DNA from: Flavobacterium okayamense
GTDB taxonomy: Bacteria; Bacteroidota; Bacteroidia; Flavobacteriales; Flavobacteriaceae
DNA: 64,000 nt
Direction: 5' to 3'
Assembly (NCBI RefSeq): GCF_019702945.1
Contig: NZ_AP024749.1
Coordinates: 372,001-436,000, forward strand
How positions within the stretch are numbered: the stretch's first letter is position 1; every line of letters starts with the position of its first letter. The position numbers were made by a program, and so were the translations under genes. The notes below the pieces were generated by a model, which saw only the letters and a program-made list of their open reading frames with translations, was not told the DNA's origin and did not search any database. This document shows positions 45,500 through 55,319 of the stretch, piece after piece.

Positions 45500-48400
45500 A
45501 TGAAACTTAATAATGCTTTTTTAGTAAAAAATGTTTATTTACTATTTTTTACTCTAATTTATTCAACATTATCGATTTCACAAACCCCTGAACAGGTAAA
45601 ACAAATTGTATCTAAATACGATTTGAAAAAAGCTGAAATATTATTAGAAAAAGTTCGTAAAAGAGAATCTGTCGAAAAACAGAAAGCAATTTCATTTGCT
45701 AAAACCAACAACATCCCTATTTATAGAGAAAATAAAAATGGTGGATTTGATGAGTTAATGTATCTTTTACCTAGTGGAGAACCAATTTATTATGCTTTAG
45801 ACAATGCCAATGCAGCAACCTCAACTAGAGTTAATTTCCTTAGATCTGGAGGAGGTTTAGGTTTAAACTTAACTGGAACTGGAATGGTGCCAAGAGTTTG
45901 GGACGGGGGACCAATTAATGCAAACCACCAGGAATATGTTGGCAGAACAACATTTGGCGATGGCAATTCAACTGTTAACACAAACAGCTTTCACGCGATA
46001 CATGTTACCGGTACAGTAATTGCATCTGGCGTTCAAGCTAATGCTAGAGGTATGGCATACCAAGCAACAGCAAGAACGTTTGACTGGAATGATGATGAAT
46101 CTGAAGCTATTAGTGAAGCAATGAATGGCATGTTACTTTCTAATCATTCTTATGGCGTGCCAGTTGCAAATGCTCCAGGTAATTGGTATATGGGTGCTTA
46201 CTCCTCAGAGGCTTATAATTGGGACGTTATTGCCTATAACTTTCCTTACTATCTAGCTGTAATGTCAGCGGGTAACGATGGAAACACTAACAACTCTCAA
46301 CCTACAACAGCTGGTTTTGATAAATTAAATGGAAATAAAAACGCAAAAAATAATTTAGTAGTTGCTAATGCTCAAGATGCTACTGTTAATGCAACTACAG
46401 GAGCAATTACTGCAGGAGCAGGTATTAACTCTTCATCTAGTGAAGGACCTTCAGACGATAGGAGAATAAAACCTGATATTACAGGTAACGGTACTTCATT
46501 GTATTCAACTGGAAGTGGAACAGGAACTGGTGGAAACAACACTGCATATTCTACACTAACAGGTACTTCAATGGCAGCTCCTAATGTAACAGGTACACTA
46601 ACCTTAGTTCAACAACATTATTTCAATGTAAACGGTTCATTTATGAAAGCTGCTACATTAAAAGGACTTGCTTGTCATACTGCAACAGATAGAGGAAATC
46701 CTGGACCTGACGCCGTATTTGGATGGGGATATTTAGACGCGAAAAGTTGTGTCGAAACTATTACAAACAATGGATTATCATCTTGGATATCTGAAGAAAC
46801 ACTTTCACAAGGCCAAACTTTTACTATGCAAGTTGTTGCTCAAGGTGGTGGCGTTCCTTTATTAGGATCAATCACTTGGACTGATGTGCCAGATGCATCT
46901 AAAATAAATAATGGAACTTTAAACGAATCTACTCCCGATTTAACAAACGATTTAGATATTAGAATTACTCAAGGAGCTAATACTTATTTCCCATGGAGAT
47001 TACAAAATAACGCGACATCAAATGCAACTAGAAATAGTGACAACAATGTAGATAATGTTGAACGTATTAATATAGACACTCCAACTGCTGGACAGGTATA
47101 TACAATAACAGTAACTCACAAAGGTACTTTAGCAGATGGACTTCAAAATTTTTCACTTGTTGTTACTGGAATTTCATCTCAATTTACATTTAGTACTACT
47201 GAAAGTAATAAAATTGTTTGTTCTAACTCAGGAAATGCCGTTTATAATTTTAACTTTCAAAAAATTGGCGGTCCAGCTGTGAGCTTATCAGCAAATAATG
47301 TTCCAACAGGAGCAAATATAAGTTTTAGTCAAAGTTCAATTAATACAAATGGTGCTTTTACAGCTACATTTAGCAATTTAACAAATGTTGCTGCTGGAGA
47401 ACATCAGATTGAGATAATTGGAAATAATGGTATAGAAACTGAAACCAGAAAAATTTATCTAACTGTATACCATTCAGATTTCACAGCATACCCTCAATTG
47501 ACAAACTTACCTTCAAACGGCGCAACTGGAATATCAACTTCACCAACAATTTCATGGACTGCAAATGATAATGCTGAAAGTTACAATCTAGAAATAGCAA
47601 CTGATGCTGCATTTACATCAATTGTACACTCTTCAAATGAAAATGGAACTTCTGTGCAAGTTAATGGATTAACTGACCAAACAGTATATTATTGGAGAGT
47701 TACACCTACCAACAGATGTGGTACTGGAATTCCTTCAGAAACTAAAGCTTTTCAAACAGGTATATTAAATTGTTCATTTAGTTATACTAATGGCACAAAC
47801 GTAGCTATTGATAACACTGTTGACAATTCAGGTTTTGGAATGGGCGCTGGTTGGAGTGTTTCACAAATAAATGTACCTGATAATTTTACAGTAGGTAATG
47901 TTGATCTGGATTTATTACTTCAGCATACTTATATTCAAGATTTAACAATGTATCTTGAAGCTCCTAATGGGACATACATAATATTAGCGCAAGAGCCTTG
48001 TGGAAATAATGATGATATTGATGCAAAATTTATTGATGGCGGAAATGCTATAAGTTGTTCAACAGGACCGGGTGCCGATTTATCAGGAAATGTCCAACCA
48101 AATCAACCAATGAGTACCTTCCAAAATTTAAATTCAAATGGAGATTGGTTATTATATGTCAATGATGCTTATGGTGGCGACAATGGAACTATTGATAGCT
48201 GGACACTTAACTTATGTAGTATTGCGGCAATTACAAACACTCCAAGTCTATTAAACAACGGAATCACTACATTAGTAAACTCTACCTATGATTTAACGAA
48301 TTCTGACATTCAAGCATCTACTGTTGCTGAAAGTGCTTCGCAGCAAGTTTATACAATTGTTTCTACTCCAACATTAGGAAATTTAAGATTAAACAATACT

Positions 48401-50149
48401 ATCTTATCAATTGGTGATACTTTTACACAAAATGATATAGATACTGGAAACTTAAACTACATCAATACTGAATCTTCATCTAATACTACAAATTTTATTG
48501 TTGATATTAAAAATAGTGTGAATGGATGGTTAGGTAATCAAGTGATTAATATTGCTATAATTTCATGCGGAGATATAACAACTACTTGGAATGGTTCGTC
48601 ATGGAGTAATGGAGTTCCAGATAGAACTTCAGCAGTTACTTTTACAGGTAATTATTCTTCATCTTCAGATTTAGAAGCTTGTTCGGTTACTGTAAGTAAT
48701 AATTCTCAAATTACTGTTAATTCAGGTCATACGTTGCTTGTTGGCGGAAATGTTACTGTGGACTCAGGCTCTTTAATTACAATTGAAAATAATGGAGCTT
48801 TACGCCAAATAGATGATTTAGCTACAAATACTGGAAACATTATAGTAAAACGAATTTCAAGTCCTATGATTCGTTTAGATTACACCGCTTGGTCTTCTCC
48901 AGTTTCTGGACAGCAATTACAAGCTTTTTCTCCTAATACGGTTGCAACTCGTTTTTATGAGTATTTATATACGGGTACTACAACTCCAACAGCTTACCAA
49001 TCGGTAACTGCTACAAATAATTTTACATCAGGTAAAGGATATATGATTCGTGTTGATAATACTTGGTCTTCATCTACTCCAGCTGCATATAACGGACAAT
49101 TTAATGGAGTGCCTTTCAATGGTATTGTTAACCAAAGTGTAGGTACTGGATATAATTTATTAGGAAATCCTTATGCTTCACCTGTAGATGCAGATACTTT
49201 CTTAACAGATAATGCTAGTGTAAGCACACTTTATTTCTGGACAAATACAACACCTGCTAGTGGTGGTGTATATCCTCAAAACAATTTTGCAGCATATACA
49301 ACTTTAGGAGGAACAGCAGCTTTTGCTAGTGCAAAAATTCCAAATGGAACTATCCAAACTGGACAAGGATTTTATGTTCAATCTGGAGCATCTGATATCA
49401 TTGAATTCAACAATGCGCAAAGAATTAATGCTTCTACAAGCACTCAATTCTTTAAAACAGGTAATTCAACTCTTACTTCTGTTGAAAAACACAGAGTTTG
49501 GTTAAACTTAAACGATTCAAATACTTCGTACAATCAAATTTTAGTTGGTTATATGGATGGCGCAACCATCGGAATTGATAATTTAATTGATGGAAAAGTA
49601 ATTGATACTTCAAAACCAATGTTGTATAATGTTCTAAATGATGAAGCTTATGTGATTCAAGGTAGAGCTTTACCATTTAACGATGAGGATGTAATTGCTC
49701 TAGGTTTACAAATTTTAGAGGCAGGAAATTACAATATTAACATTGAGCAGGTAGATGGATTATTTGACAACCAAGATGTTTTCTTAAAAGATAACCAAAC
49801 TGGAATAACACATGATTTAAAACAAGGAGCATATTACTTCACAACAAATACTGGAATGTTTAACAATCGTTTCGAATTAGTATTCAAACAAGGAACATTA
49901 TCACAAGAAGAAATAGCTTTAAACAACAGTATTTTGGTGTATGCTAATAGCAATGGAATTGAAGTACAATCATCTGTACAAATCGATGAAATTGTAGTGT
50001 TTGATGTTTTAGGAAGAACACTATTTGAAAACAAATCGGTGAATGAAAACAATTATACGATACAATCGATACCACAAACTAAACAAGCATTGATTGTAAA
50101 AGTAAAAGACAACAATGGTAATACTAAAACACAAAAAGTAGTATTCTAA
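45500..50149 (+). CDS. Secreted S8 subtilase with P-domain and T9SS sorting region
   Basis: A 1549-residue exported serine protease. After a signal peptide (ends SISQ) comes a subtilisin domain with the triad D135 (VWDGG), H165 (HAIHVTGT) and S357 (GTSMAAP). A beta domain (about 425-555), an Ig/fibronectin-like region (about 560-750) and a proprotein-convertase P-domain (about 755-910) follow, then a cadherin-like stretch (about 915-1020). Residues about 1028-1460 are the module shared with the endonuclease at 13476. The last 80 residues (IVVFDVLGRTLFENKSV, ending TQKVVF) look like a T9SS sorting domain without the classical YPNP opening. Extracellular proteolysis is expected; the target is unknown. 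Confidence 0.92.
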   Translation: MKLNNAFLVKNVYLLFFTLIYSTLSISQTPEQVKQIVSKYDLKKAEILLEKVRKRESVEKQKAISFAKTNNIPIYRENKNGGFDELMYLLPSGEPIYYALDNANAATSTRVNFLRSGGGLGLNLTGTGMVPRVWDGGPINANHQEYVGRTTFGDGNSTVNTNSFHAIHVTGTVIASGVQANARGMAYQATARTFDWNDDESEAISEAMNGMLLSNHSYGVPVANAPGNWYMGAYSSEAYNWDVIAYNFPYYLAVMSAGNDGNTNNSQPTTAGFDKLNGNKNAKNNLVVANAQDATVNATTGAITAGAGINSSSSEGPSDDRRIKPDITGNGTSLYSTGSGTGTGGNNTAYSTLTGTSMAAPNVTGTLTLVQQHYFNVNGSFMKAATLKGLACHTATDRGNPGPDAVFGWGYLDAKSCVETITNNGLSSWISEETLSQGQTFTMQVVAQGGGVPLLGSITWTDVPDASKINNGTLNESTPDLTNDLDIRITQGANTYFPWRLQNNATSNATRNSDNNVDNVERINIDTPTAGQVYTITVTHKGTLADGLQNFSLVVTGISSQFTFSTTESNKIVCSNSGNAVYNFNFQKIGGPAVSLSANNVPTGANISFSQSSINTNGAFTATFSNLTNVAAGEHQIEIIGNNGIETETRKIYLTVYHSDFTAYPQLTNLPSNGATGISTSPTISWTANDNAESYNLEIATDAAFTSIVHSSNENGTSVQVNGLTDQTVYYWRVTPTNRCGTGIPSETKAFQTGILNCSFSYTNGTNVAIDNTVDNSGFGMGAGWSVSQINVPDNFTVGNVDLDLLLQHTYIQDLTMYLEAPNGTYIILAQEPCGNNDDIDAKFIDGGNAISCSTGPGADLSGNVQPNQPMSTFQNLNSNGDWLLYVNDAYGGDNGTIDSWTLNLCSIAAITNTPSLLNNGITTLVNSTYDLTNSDIQASTVAESASQQVYTIVSTPTLGNLRLNNTILSIGDTFTQNDIDTGNLNYINTESSSNTTNFIVDIKNSVNGWLGNQVINIAIISCGDITTTWNGSSWSNGVPDRTSAVTFTGNYSSSSDLEACSVTVSNNSQITVNSGHTLLVGGNVTVDSGSLITIENNGALRQIDDLATNTGNIIVKRISSPMIRLDYTAWSSPVSGQQLQAFSPNTVATRFYEYLYTGTTTPTAYQSVTATNNFTSGKGYMIRVDNTWSSSTPAAYNGQFNGVPFNGIVNQSVGTGYNLLGNPYASPVDADTFLTDNASVSTLYFWTNTTPASGGVYPQNNFAAYTTLGGTAAFASAKIPNGTIQTGQGFYVQSGASDIIEFNNAQRINASTSTQFFKTGNSTLTSVEKHRVWLNLNDSNTSYNQILVGYMDGATIGIDNLIDGKVIDTSKPMLYNVLNDEAYVIQGRALPFNDEDVIALGLQILEAGNYNINIEQVDGLFDNQDVFLKDNQTGITHDLKQGAYYFTTNTGMFNNRFELVFKQGTLSQEEIALNNSILVYANSNGIEVQSSVQIDEIVVFDVLGRTLFENKSVNENNYTIQSIPQTKQALIVKVKDNNGNTKTQKVVF

Positions 50150-50167
50150 TTATTAAAACATGCTAAT

Positions 50168-50199
50168 AAAAAAGCCCATCGATTTCGATGGGCTTTTTT
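50168..50199. terminator. Bidirectional intrinsic terminator
   Basis: GCCCATCGA and TCGATGGGC pair around TT, flanked by A- and T-tracts, between the subtilase and the convergent prc gene. Confidence 0.92.
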
Positions 50200-50227
50200 A
50201 TGTTTAGCTTTCAAATTAAAATTTTAA

Positions 50228-52402
50228 TTAATCAATTCTAGAAAGCTTAATTTTTTTATTCTTATTTTGAGCTACTTGCTTGTCTGAAAAAATAGTATTT
50301 AAATCTTCTAAAATATTTAATGCTTCATCTACATAAACATCTCTTTCCATTTCTTCATACCAACGAACTCGTTTTTCTTTTAATATTGAATCTTTTTCAA
50401 AAATAGCCTTTTCATAAGGCAAAGAATTGAAAGCTAATCCATTTTTATAACTTGAAATTGGTTTAAATTTCTTTAATTGAACATCCACAGAATCTAACTC
50501 AGCTTGGAATGACGAAATGTTTAAACTAAAATCATTATCATCTTTTCTATCAAAAATCCATTTTGCATTTTCTTTAATCAACTTAAACTGCTCGTTTTGG
50601 TCAATTCTTGATTTACTCTTAGCAATTATGTCTTGAAAACCATTTGTTACTGTTTCATACTTAGCTGGAGAAATTTTATCCCAAGGTAAAGCATTATCTT
50701 CATCTCTTTCTCCCATATCTAAATAAGAAAAACGATCTGGTAAAACAATATCACTTAAAACACCTTCTCTTTGCGTAGAACCACCATTAATTCTATAAAA
50801 CTTTTGAATTGTAGTCTTTAAAGCGCCTAAATCTCCATAAGAACTTCCTCTAACAAATTGATTCAAATCAATAATGTTTTGAACAGTTCCTTTCCCATAA
50901 GTATGCTTACTACCAATTACAATTCCACGTTTGTAATCTTGAATTGCAGCCGCGAAGATTTCTGAAGCCGATGCAGAATAATTATCAACCATTACCACTA
51001 AAGGACCATCCCATTGTACATTAGGATCTTTATCCGATAACACTTCTTGTTTTCCTCCAGAAGTTCTAATTTGAACTACAGGTCCTTTTTCGATAAATAA
51101 ACCAGTCATATTCACAACTGTCTCTAAAGAACCTCCACCGTTTCCTCTTAAATCTATAATTAATCCTTCAATACCTTCTTCTTTTAAACGCTCTATTTCT
51201 AAAGCAACATCTTTAAAAGCATCACGTTCATCTTTATTATCAAAACTTATGTAAAATTTAGGTAAATAAATAATCCCGAATTTTTTCCCGTCTTTATCTA
51301 CAGTTGATGATTTTGCAAAAGTTTCTTCTGTCTCTACTTCGTCACGAATGATTGAAATTATTTCAATTGTTCCGTCAACTTTTTTAACCGTTAAACGAAC
51401 TTCAGTTCCTTTCGGACCTTTAATTTTTTTAACTACATCATCAAGACGCATTCCCGCAATATCTAAAGGTTCTTCATCGCCTTGCGCTACTTTTAAAATA
51501 ATATCTCCAGCTTCTAGCTCCTTGCCTCTCCAAGCTGGACCTCCTGAAATTAATTCAGAAATTTCAACTGCGTCATTTTTCTTTTGTAAGCGCGCACCTA
51601 TTCCTTCAAATTTACCGCTCATGCTCACATCAAACTTTTCTTTATCATCAGGTGAAAAATAGAAAGAATGCGGATCAAAACGCTCAACTATTGAATTTAA
51701 GAAAATTGAAAACCAATCATTTCTATCCAATTCTTTTTCAATAAAATCAAAATATTCATTTAAGGATTTTAAAGAGCTTTCACGAGATTCTTTCTCAATA
51801 ACTTCAAAAGTCTTTTTCGAATAGGTTGAATCTTTTTTAAACTTACTTTCTTCAATTTCTAACTTATCAGAAACCGATGTTAAAACTGAAAGTTTTAATT
51901 GTTTTCTCCAACGATCTTTTAGCTCGTTTTTATTTGCAGCATAAGGTAAGTTCTCATAATCTACATTAATAGTTTCTTCTTTATTGAAATCAAAAGGTTT
52001 ACTTAAAATAGCTTCATAAACTGCTCTTGATTCATTAATTCTTTTTAACAATCTTGAATTTGTTAACTCAAAAAAAGTTAAATCCTTATTGTGAATTAAA
52101 TCATCAATTTTATCTTCATACTTAACAAATTCATTTACATCAGATTGTATGAAAAATCGCTTGGTAGGATCAATTCCATTAATATATTTTTTATAAACCT
52201 GTTTAGAAAAACTATCATTAATTTCAGAAGGACTGTAATGCCCTCTTTCTAAGACATAAGTTAGTAATTCCAGTAACAATTTATCTTTTTCTGGATCTTC
52301 AATTTTTTTTGAAGGAATAAAACTCCATAACACAGCCGACAATGCTGTAACTAGCAAAATAATTTTATAATTTCTTTTCATATACTCCACAATTCGGTTC
52401 AT
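50228..52402 (-). CDS. prc: C-terminal processing peptidase Prc (S41A)
   Basis: A 724-residue periplasmic protease that trims C-termini, affecting wall hydrolases and exported proteins. It has a membrane anchor (KIILLVTALSAVLWSF near the start), an N-terminal helical domain, a PDZ domain (about 225-320), the S41 core with the serine segment DNYSASASEIF and the lysine segment HTYGKGTVQ, and the Prc-type helical C-terminus (about 560-724). The start is taken as ATG 52402 (MNRIVEYMKRNYK); the frame extends 14 codons to a GTG at 52444, giving a poor leader. It is convergent with the subtilase and divergent from surE. Confidence 0.94.
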   Translation of the reverse strand: MNRIVEYMKRNYKIILLVTALSAVLWSFIPSKKIEDPEKDKLLLELLTYVLERGHYSPSEINDSFSKQVYKKYINGIDPTKRFFIQSDVNEFVKYEDKIDDLIHNKDLTFFELTNSRLLKRINESRAVYEAILSKPFDFNKEETINVDYENLPYAANKNELKDRWRKQLKLSVLTSVSDKLEIEESKFKKDSTYSKKTFEVIEKESRESSLKSLNEYFDFIEKELDRNDWFSIFLNSIVERFDPHSFYFSPDDKEKFDVSMSGKFEGIGARLQKKNDAVEISELISGGPAWRGKELEAGDIILKVAQGDEEPLDIAGMRLDDVVKKIKGPKGTEVRLTVKKVDGTIEIISIIRDEVETEETFAKSSTVDKDGKKFGIIYLPKFYISFDNKDERDAFKDVALEIERLKEEGIEGLIIDLRGNGGGSLETVVNMTGLFIEKGPVVQIRTSGGKQEVLSDKDPNVQWDGPLVVMVDNYSASASEIFAAAIQDYKRGIVIGSKHTYGKGTVQNIIDLNQFVRGSSYGDLGALKTTIQKFYRINGGSTQREGVLSDIVLPDRFSYLDMGERDEDNALPWDKISPAKYETVTNGFQDIIAKSKSRIDQNEQFKLIKENAKWIFDRKDDNDFSLNISSFQAELDSVDVQLKKFKPISSYKNGLAFNSLPYEKAIFEKDSILKEKRVRWYEEMERDVYVDEALNILEDLNTIFSDKQVAQNKNKKIKLSRID

Positions 52403-52548
52403 TGCTAAATTTTCAACTAAGGTACATAAAAAATTATGCCACACTTATGCAATATACGATAAAATTTTGTTAAAGACTTCTCTAAATATTAACCTTGATA
52501 AAACTCATTTCAACTTAAATTATTTAATTTAGCAAAAAATAAAAATTC

Positions 52549-53316
52549 ATGAAACGTCCTTTAATATTAGTTACTAACGACGATAGCATTGTTTCACCGG
52601 GCATTAGAACTTTAATTAGTGTAATGAAAGAAATTGGAGATGTAGTAGTTGTAGCCCCTGATAGTCCACAAAGCGCTATGGGTCATGCTATAACAATTAA
52701 CAACACCCTCCATTTAGACAAAATAAATCTAGATCCCGAAATTGAACACGAATATAGTTGTTCTGGGACTCCTGTAGACTGTGTAAAAATGGCTGTACAT
52801 GAAATATTAAAGCGTAAACCTGATTTATGTGTTTCAGGCATTAATCATGGTTCAAATTCTTCAATTAATGTAATTTATTCTGGAACAATGAGTGCGGCTG
52901 TTGAAGCTGGAATAGAAGGCATTCCTGCAATAGGATTTTCTCATTTAGATTATAGCTGGGAAACTGACTTTTCTCCAGTAAAAAGACATGTAAAAAAAAT
53001 TGCTCTAGAAGTATTAAAAAATGGTCTACCTGAAGGCGTAGTCCTTAATGTTAACTTTCCTAAAAGTGAAAAAGGAGAGATCAAAGGCATAAAAGTTTGC
53101 AGACAAGCTAAAGCAATGTGGATTGAAGAATTTGATAAAAGAACTAATCCTCAAGGAAAAGAGTATTATTGGCTCACAGGCGAATTTGTAAATCAAGATA
53201 AAGGTCAAGATACAGATGAGCATGCTCTTGAAAATGGATTTGTTTCTATTGTACCTGTTCAGTTTGATTTAACTGCACATCACGCTATTCAAACAATTAA
53301 TAATTGGGAATTATAA
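52549..53316 (+). CDS. surE: 5'-nucleotidase SurE
   Basis: SurE hydrolyses nucleoside 5'/3'-monophosphates and is a stationary-phase survival protein. The 255 residues show the metal site LVTNDDSIVSPG (Asp-Asp pair), PDSPQSAMGHAIT, NHGSNSSINVIYSGTMSAAVEA and a C-terminal swapped segment HALENGFVSIVP. It is the first gene of a run with the membrane protein, lpxB, NlpC/P60 and comEC, separated from the next gene by one base. A TAATTTAG box ahead of it resembles a weak -7 element. Confidence 0.97.
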   Translation: MKRPLILVTNDDSIVSPGIRTLISVMKEIGDVVVVAPDSPQSAMGHAITINNTLHLDKINLDPEIEHEYSCSGTPVDCVKMAVHEILKRKPDLCVSGINHGSNSSINVIYSGTMSAAVEAGIEGIPAIGFSHLDYSWETDFSPVKRHVKKIALEVLKNGLPEGVVLNVNFPKSEKGEIKGIKVCRQAKAMWIEEFDKRTNPQGKEYYWLTGEFVNQDKGQDTDEHALENGFVSIVPVQFDLTAHHAIQTINNWEL

Positions 53317-53317
53317 C

Positions 53318-53596
53318 ATGAAGAAAAAAGATTTATTTGTAGGCTTAGTTTTAGGTTTAATAATTGGATTATTAGGCACTTTAGTTGTAATCCTTATAAT
53401 GACTAAAGGGAATCAATCTTTATCAAATGGTTTTCAATATATGAGAAACATTGGTTCTATTGGAAAAGTTATAACCTTGGGAGCTATTCCAAATTTACTT
53501 TTGTTTTTTTATTTACTTAAGAAAAACAAAGAAATGATGGCAAGAGGAATTATACTTGCTCTTTTTATCTTAACAATTGTGACTTTAGTATTATAA
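53318..53596 (+). CDS. Small membrane protein between surE and lpxB
   Basis: A 92-residue protein with three hydrophobic segments (about 7-30, 50-66 and 73-92), separated by a GNQSLSNGFQYMRNIG loop. I do not recognise a family. It is one base from surE and one base from lpxB, so it is certainly co-transcribed and probably translationally coupled. The LpxB neighbour suggests an envelope-related role, but that is context only. Confidence 0.72.
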   Translation: MKKKDLFVGLVLGLIIGLLGTLVVILIMTKGNQSLSNGFQYMRNIGSIGKVITLGAIPNLLLFFYLLKKNKEMMARGIILALFILTIVTLVL

Positions 53597-53597
53597 T

Positions 53598-54713
53598 ATG
53601 AAATATTATATCATTGCAGGAGAAGCTTCAGGCGATTTACATGGTTCAAATTTAATGAAAGCTCTATACAAAGAAGATACAGCAGCTGAAATTAGATTTT
53701 GGGGAGGCGACTTAATGCAAAATGTTGGAGGAACTTTAGTAAAACACTATCGTGAACTAGCATTTATGGGATTTATTGAAGTGCTTGCTAACTTAAAAAC
53801 CATATTGAACAATATAAAGTTTTGCAAAAATGATATTGAAAAATTCCAACCTGATGTTATAATTTTTATTGACTACCCTGGTTTCAATATGCGTATTGCA
53901 ACTTGGGCAAAACAAAAAAAGATTCCAACACATTACTATATTTCACCTCAAATTTGGGCTTGGAAAGAAAATCGAATTAAAGCCATAAAACGCGATGTCG
54001 ATTTTATGTATGTAATTCTTCCCTTTGAGAAAGATTTTTACGAGAATAAACATAACTATGCAGTAGATTTTGTTGGACATCCTTTAATTGACGCCATTAA
54101 TAATCGTAGCGCTGTAAATGAAACCGAATTTAGAAAAGAATATCAACTTGACGAAAAACCAATAATAGCCTTATTGCCAGGAAGTCGAAAACAAGAAATA
54201 AATACCAAACTAAAAATAATGGTTTCGGTTGTAAAAGATTTTCCAGAGTATCAATTCCTTATTGCTGGGGCACCTAGTCAAGATTTTGAACTTTATAAAC
54301 CATATTTAGAAAACAAAAACGTTCATTTTATTTCAAACAGAACCTATGATTTGCTAAGTGTTTCACATGCTGCTTTAGTTACATCGGGGACAGCAACTTT
54401 AGAAACCGCTTTATTTAAAGTTCCTGAAGTGGTATGCTACAAAGGAAGTTGGATTTCTTATCAAATTGCAAAGCGAATAATAACGTTAAAGTTTATTTCT
54501 TTGGTAAATTTAATTATGGATAAAGAAGTCGTAAAAGAGCTAATTCAGGGAGAATTGAATACTAAAAATTTAAAAGTCGAGTTAAGTAAAATTTTAGAAG
54601 GCATAAATCGTAAAAAAATGCTTGAAAACTATACTATTTTAGAAGAAAAACTTGGTGGAATTGGAGCAAGTGAAAAAACTGCACAATTAATTGTTTCGAG
54701 AATTAAAAAATAA
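53598..54713 (+). CDS. lpxB: Lipid-A-disaccharide synthase
   Basis: A 371-residue GT19 enzyme that joins UDP-diacylglucosamine and lipid X to form the lipid A disaccharide, at the inner face of the cytoplasmic membrane. Conserved features are YIIAGEASGDLHGSNL at the N-terminus, IFIDYPGFNMR, YYISPQIWAWKENR and the nucleotide-sugar region LLPGSRKQEI and VTSGTATLETALFKVP. It is complete. Presence of LpxB, with LptC elsewhere in the window, implies ordinary lipopolysaccharide synthesis and export. Confidence 0.97.
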   Translation: MKYYIIAGEASGDLHGSNLMKALYKEDTAAEIRFWGGDLMQNVGGTLVKHYRELAFMGFIEVLANLKTILNNIKFCKNDIEKFQPDVIIFIDYPGFNMRIATWAKQKKIPTHYYISPQIWAWKENRIKAIKRDVDFMYVILPFEKDFYENKHNYAVDFVGHPLIDAINNRSAVNETEFRKEYQLDEKPIIALLPGSRKQEINTKLKIMVSVVKDFPEYQFLIAGAPSQDFELYKPYLENKNVHFISNRTYDLLSVSHAALVTSGTATLETALFKVPEVVCYKGSWISYQIAKRIITLKFISLVNLIMDKEVVKELIQGELNTKNLKVELSKILEGINRKKMLENYTILEEKLGGIGASEKTAQLIVSRIKK

Positions 54714-54740
54714 TTTTACTTTAGCATAAAAGCCAAAATA

Positions 54741-55310
54741 ATGCTTAAAAAAATACTATTTGCCTTACTAATTTCAATCGGTTTTGTAGCCTGTAAATCG
54801 AGTTCTAACATTGTAACCTCTAAAGATGAGGCTATTGAAAAAGGAATTTATGATTATGACTCTAAAACCACTTCAACTCCAAAAAAATCAACTAGAAAAA
54901 GTTCTTCTAAAAAAACTAGTATTCCTAGCTTAAACAGACAAATTGTTGAAGATGCATTAGACAATGTTGGGGTTAAATATCGTTTAGGAGGAACAAACAA
55001 AAAAGGTATGGATTGTTCAGGTTTGGTTTTTAGCACTTATGAAAATCATGATGTTCGATTACCTAGAACTTCAATTGACATGTCTCGACATGGCAAAAAG
55101 ATAAAAAAACGCGAAGCACTTCCTGGCGATTTAATTTTCTTTAAAACTAACGGAAGAAGTGTAATTAACCATGTAGGAATTATCACGGAAATAAATGATG
55201 ACCAAATTACATTTGTACACGCTTCAACCAGTAAAGGCGTTATAGTTTCATCTACTTCAGATGATTATTATAACAAAACATTTGCACAAATTAATAGAGT
55301 TTTAAATTAA
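54741..55310 (+). CDS. NlpC/P60 (C40) peptidoglycan hydrolase lipoprotein
   Basis: A 189-residue lipoprotein (lipobox ending VAC, Cys18) with a Ser/Lys-rich linker (about 25-65) and an NlpC/P60 domain (about 68-185). The catalytic Cys92 is in GMDCSGLVFS, His in NHVGIITE and the third polar residue in FVHASTSKGV. It cleaves peptide stems in the wall (typically D-Glu-DAP bonds). It follows lpxB by 27 bases and precedes comEC by 9. Confidence 0.93.
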   Translation: MLKKILFALLISIGFVACKSSSNIVTSKDEAIEKGIYDYDSKTTSTPKKSTRKSSSKKTSIPSLNRQIVEDALDNVGVKYRLGGTNKKGMDCSGLVFSTYENHDVRLPRTSIDMSRHGKKIKKREALPGDLIFFKTNGRSVINHVGIITEINDDQITFVHASTSKGVIVSSTSDDYYNKTFAQINRVLN

Positions 55311-55319
55311 GAATAGCTA

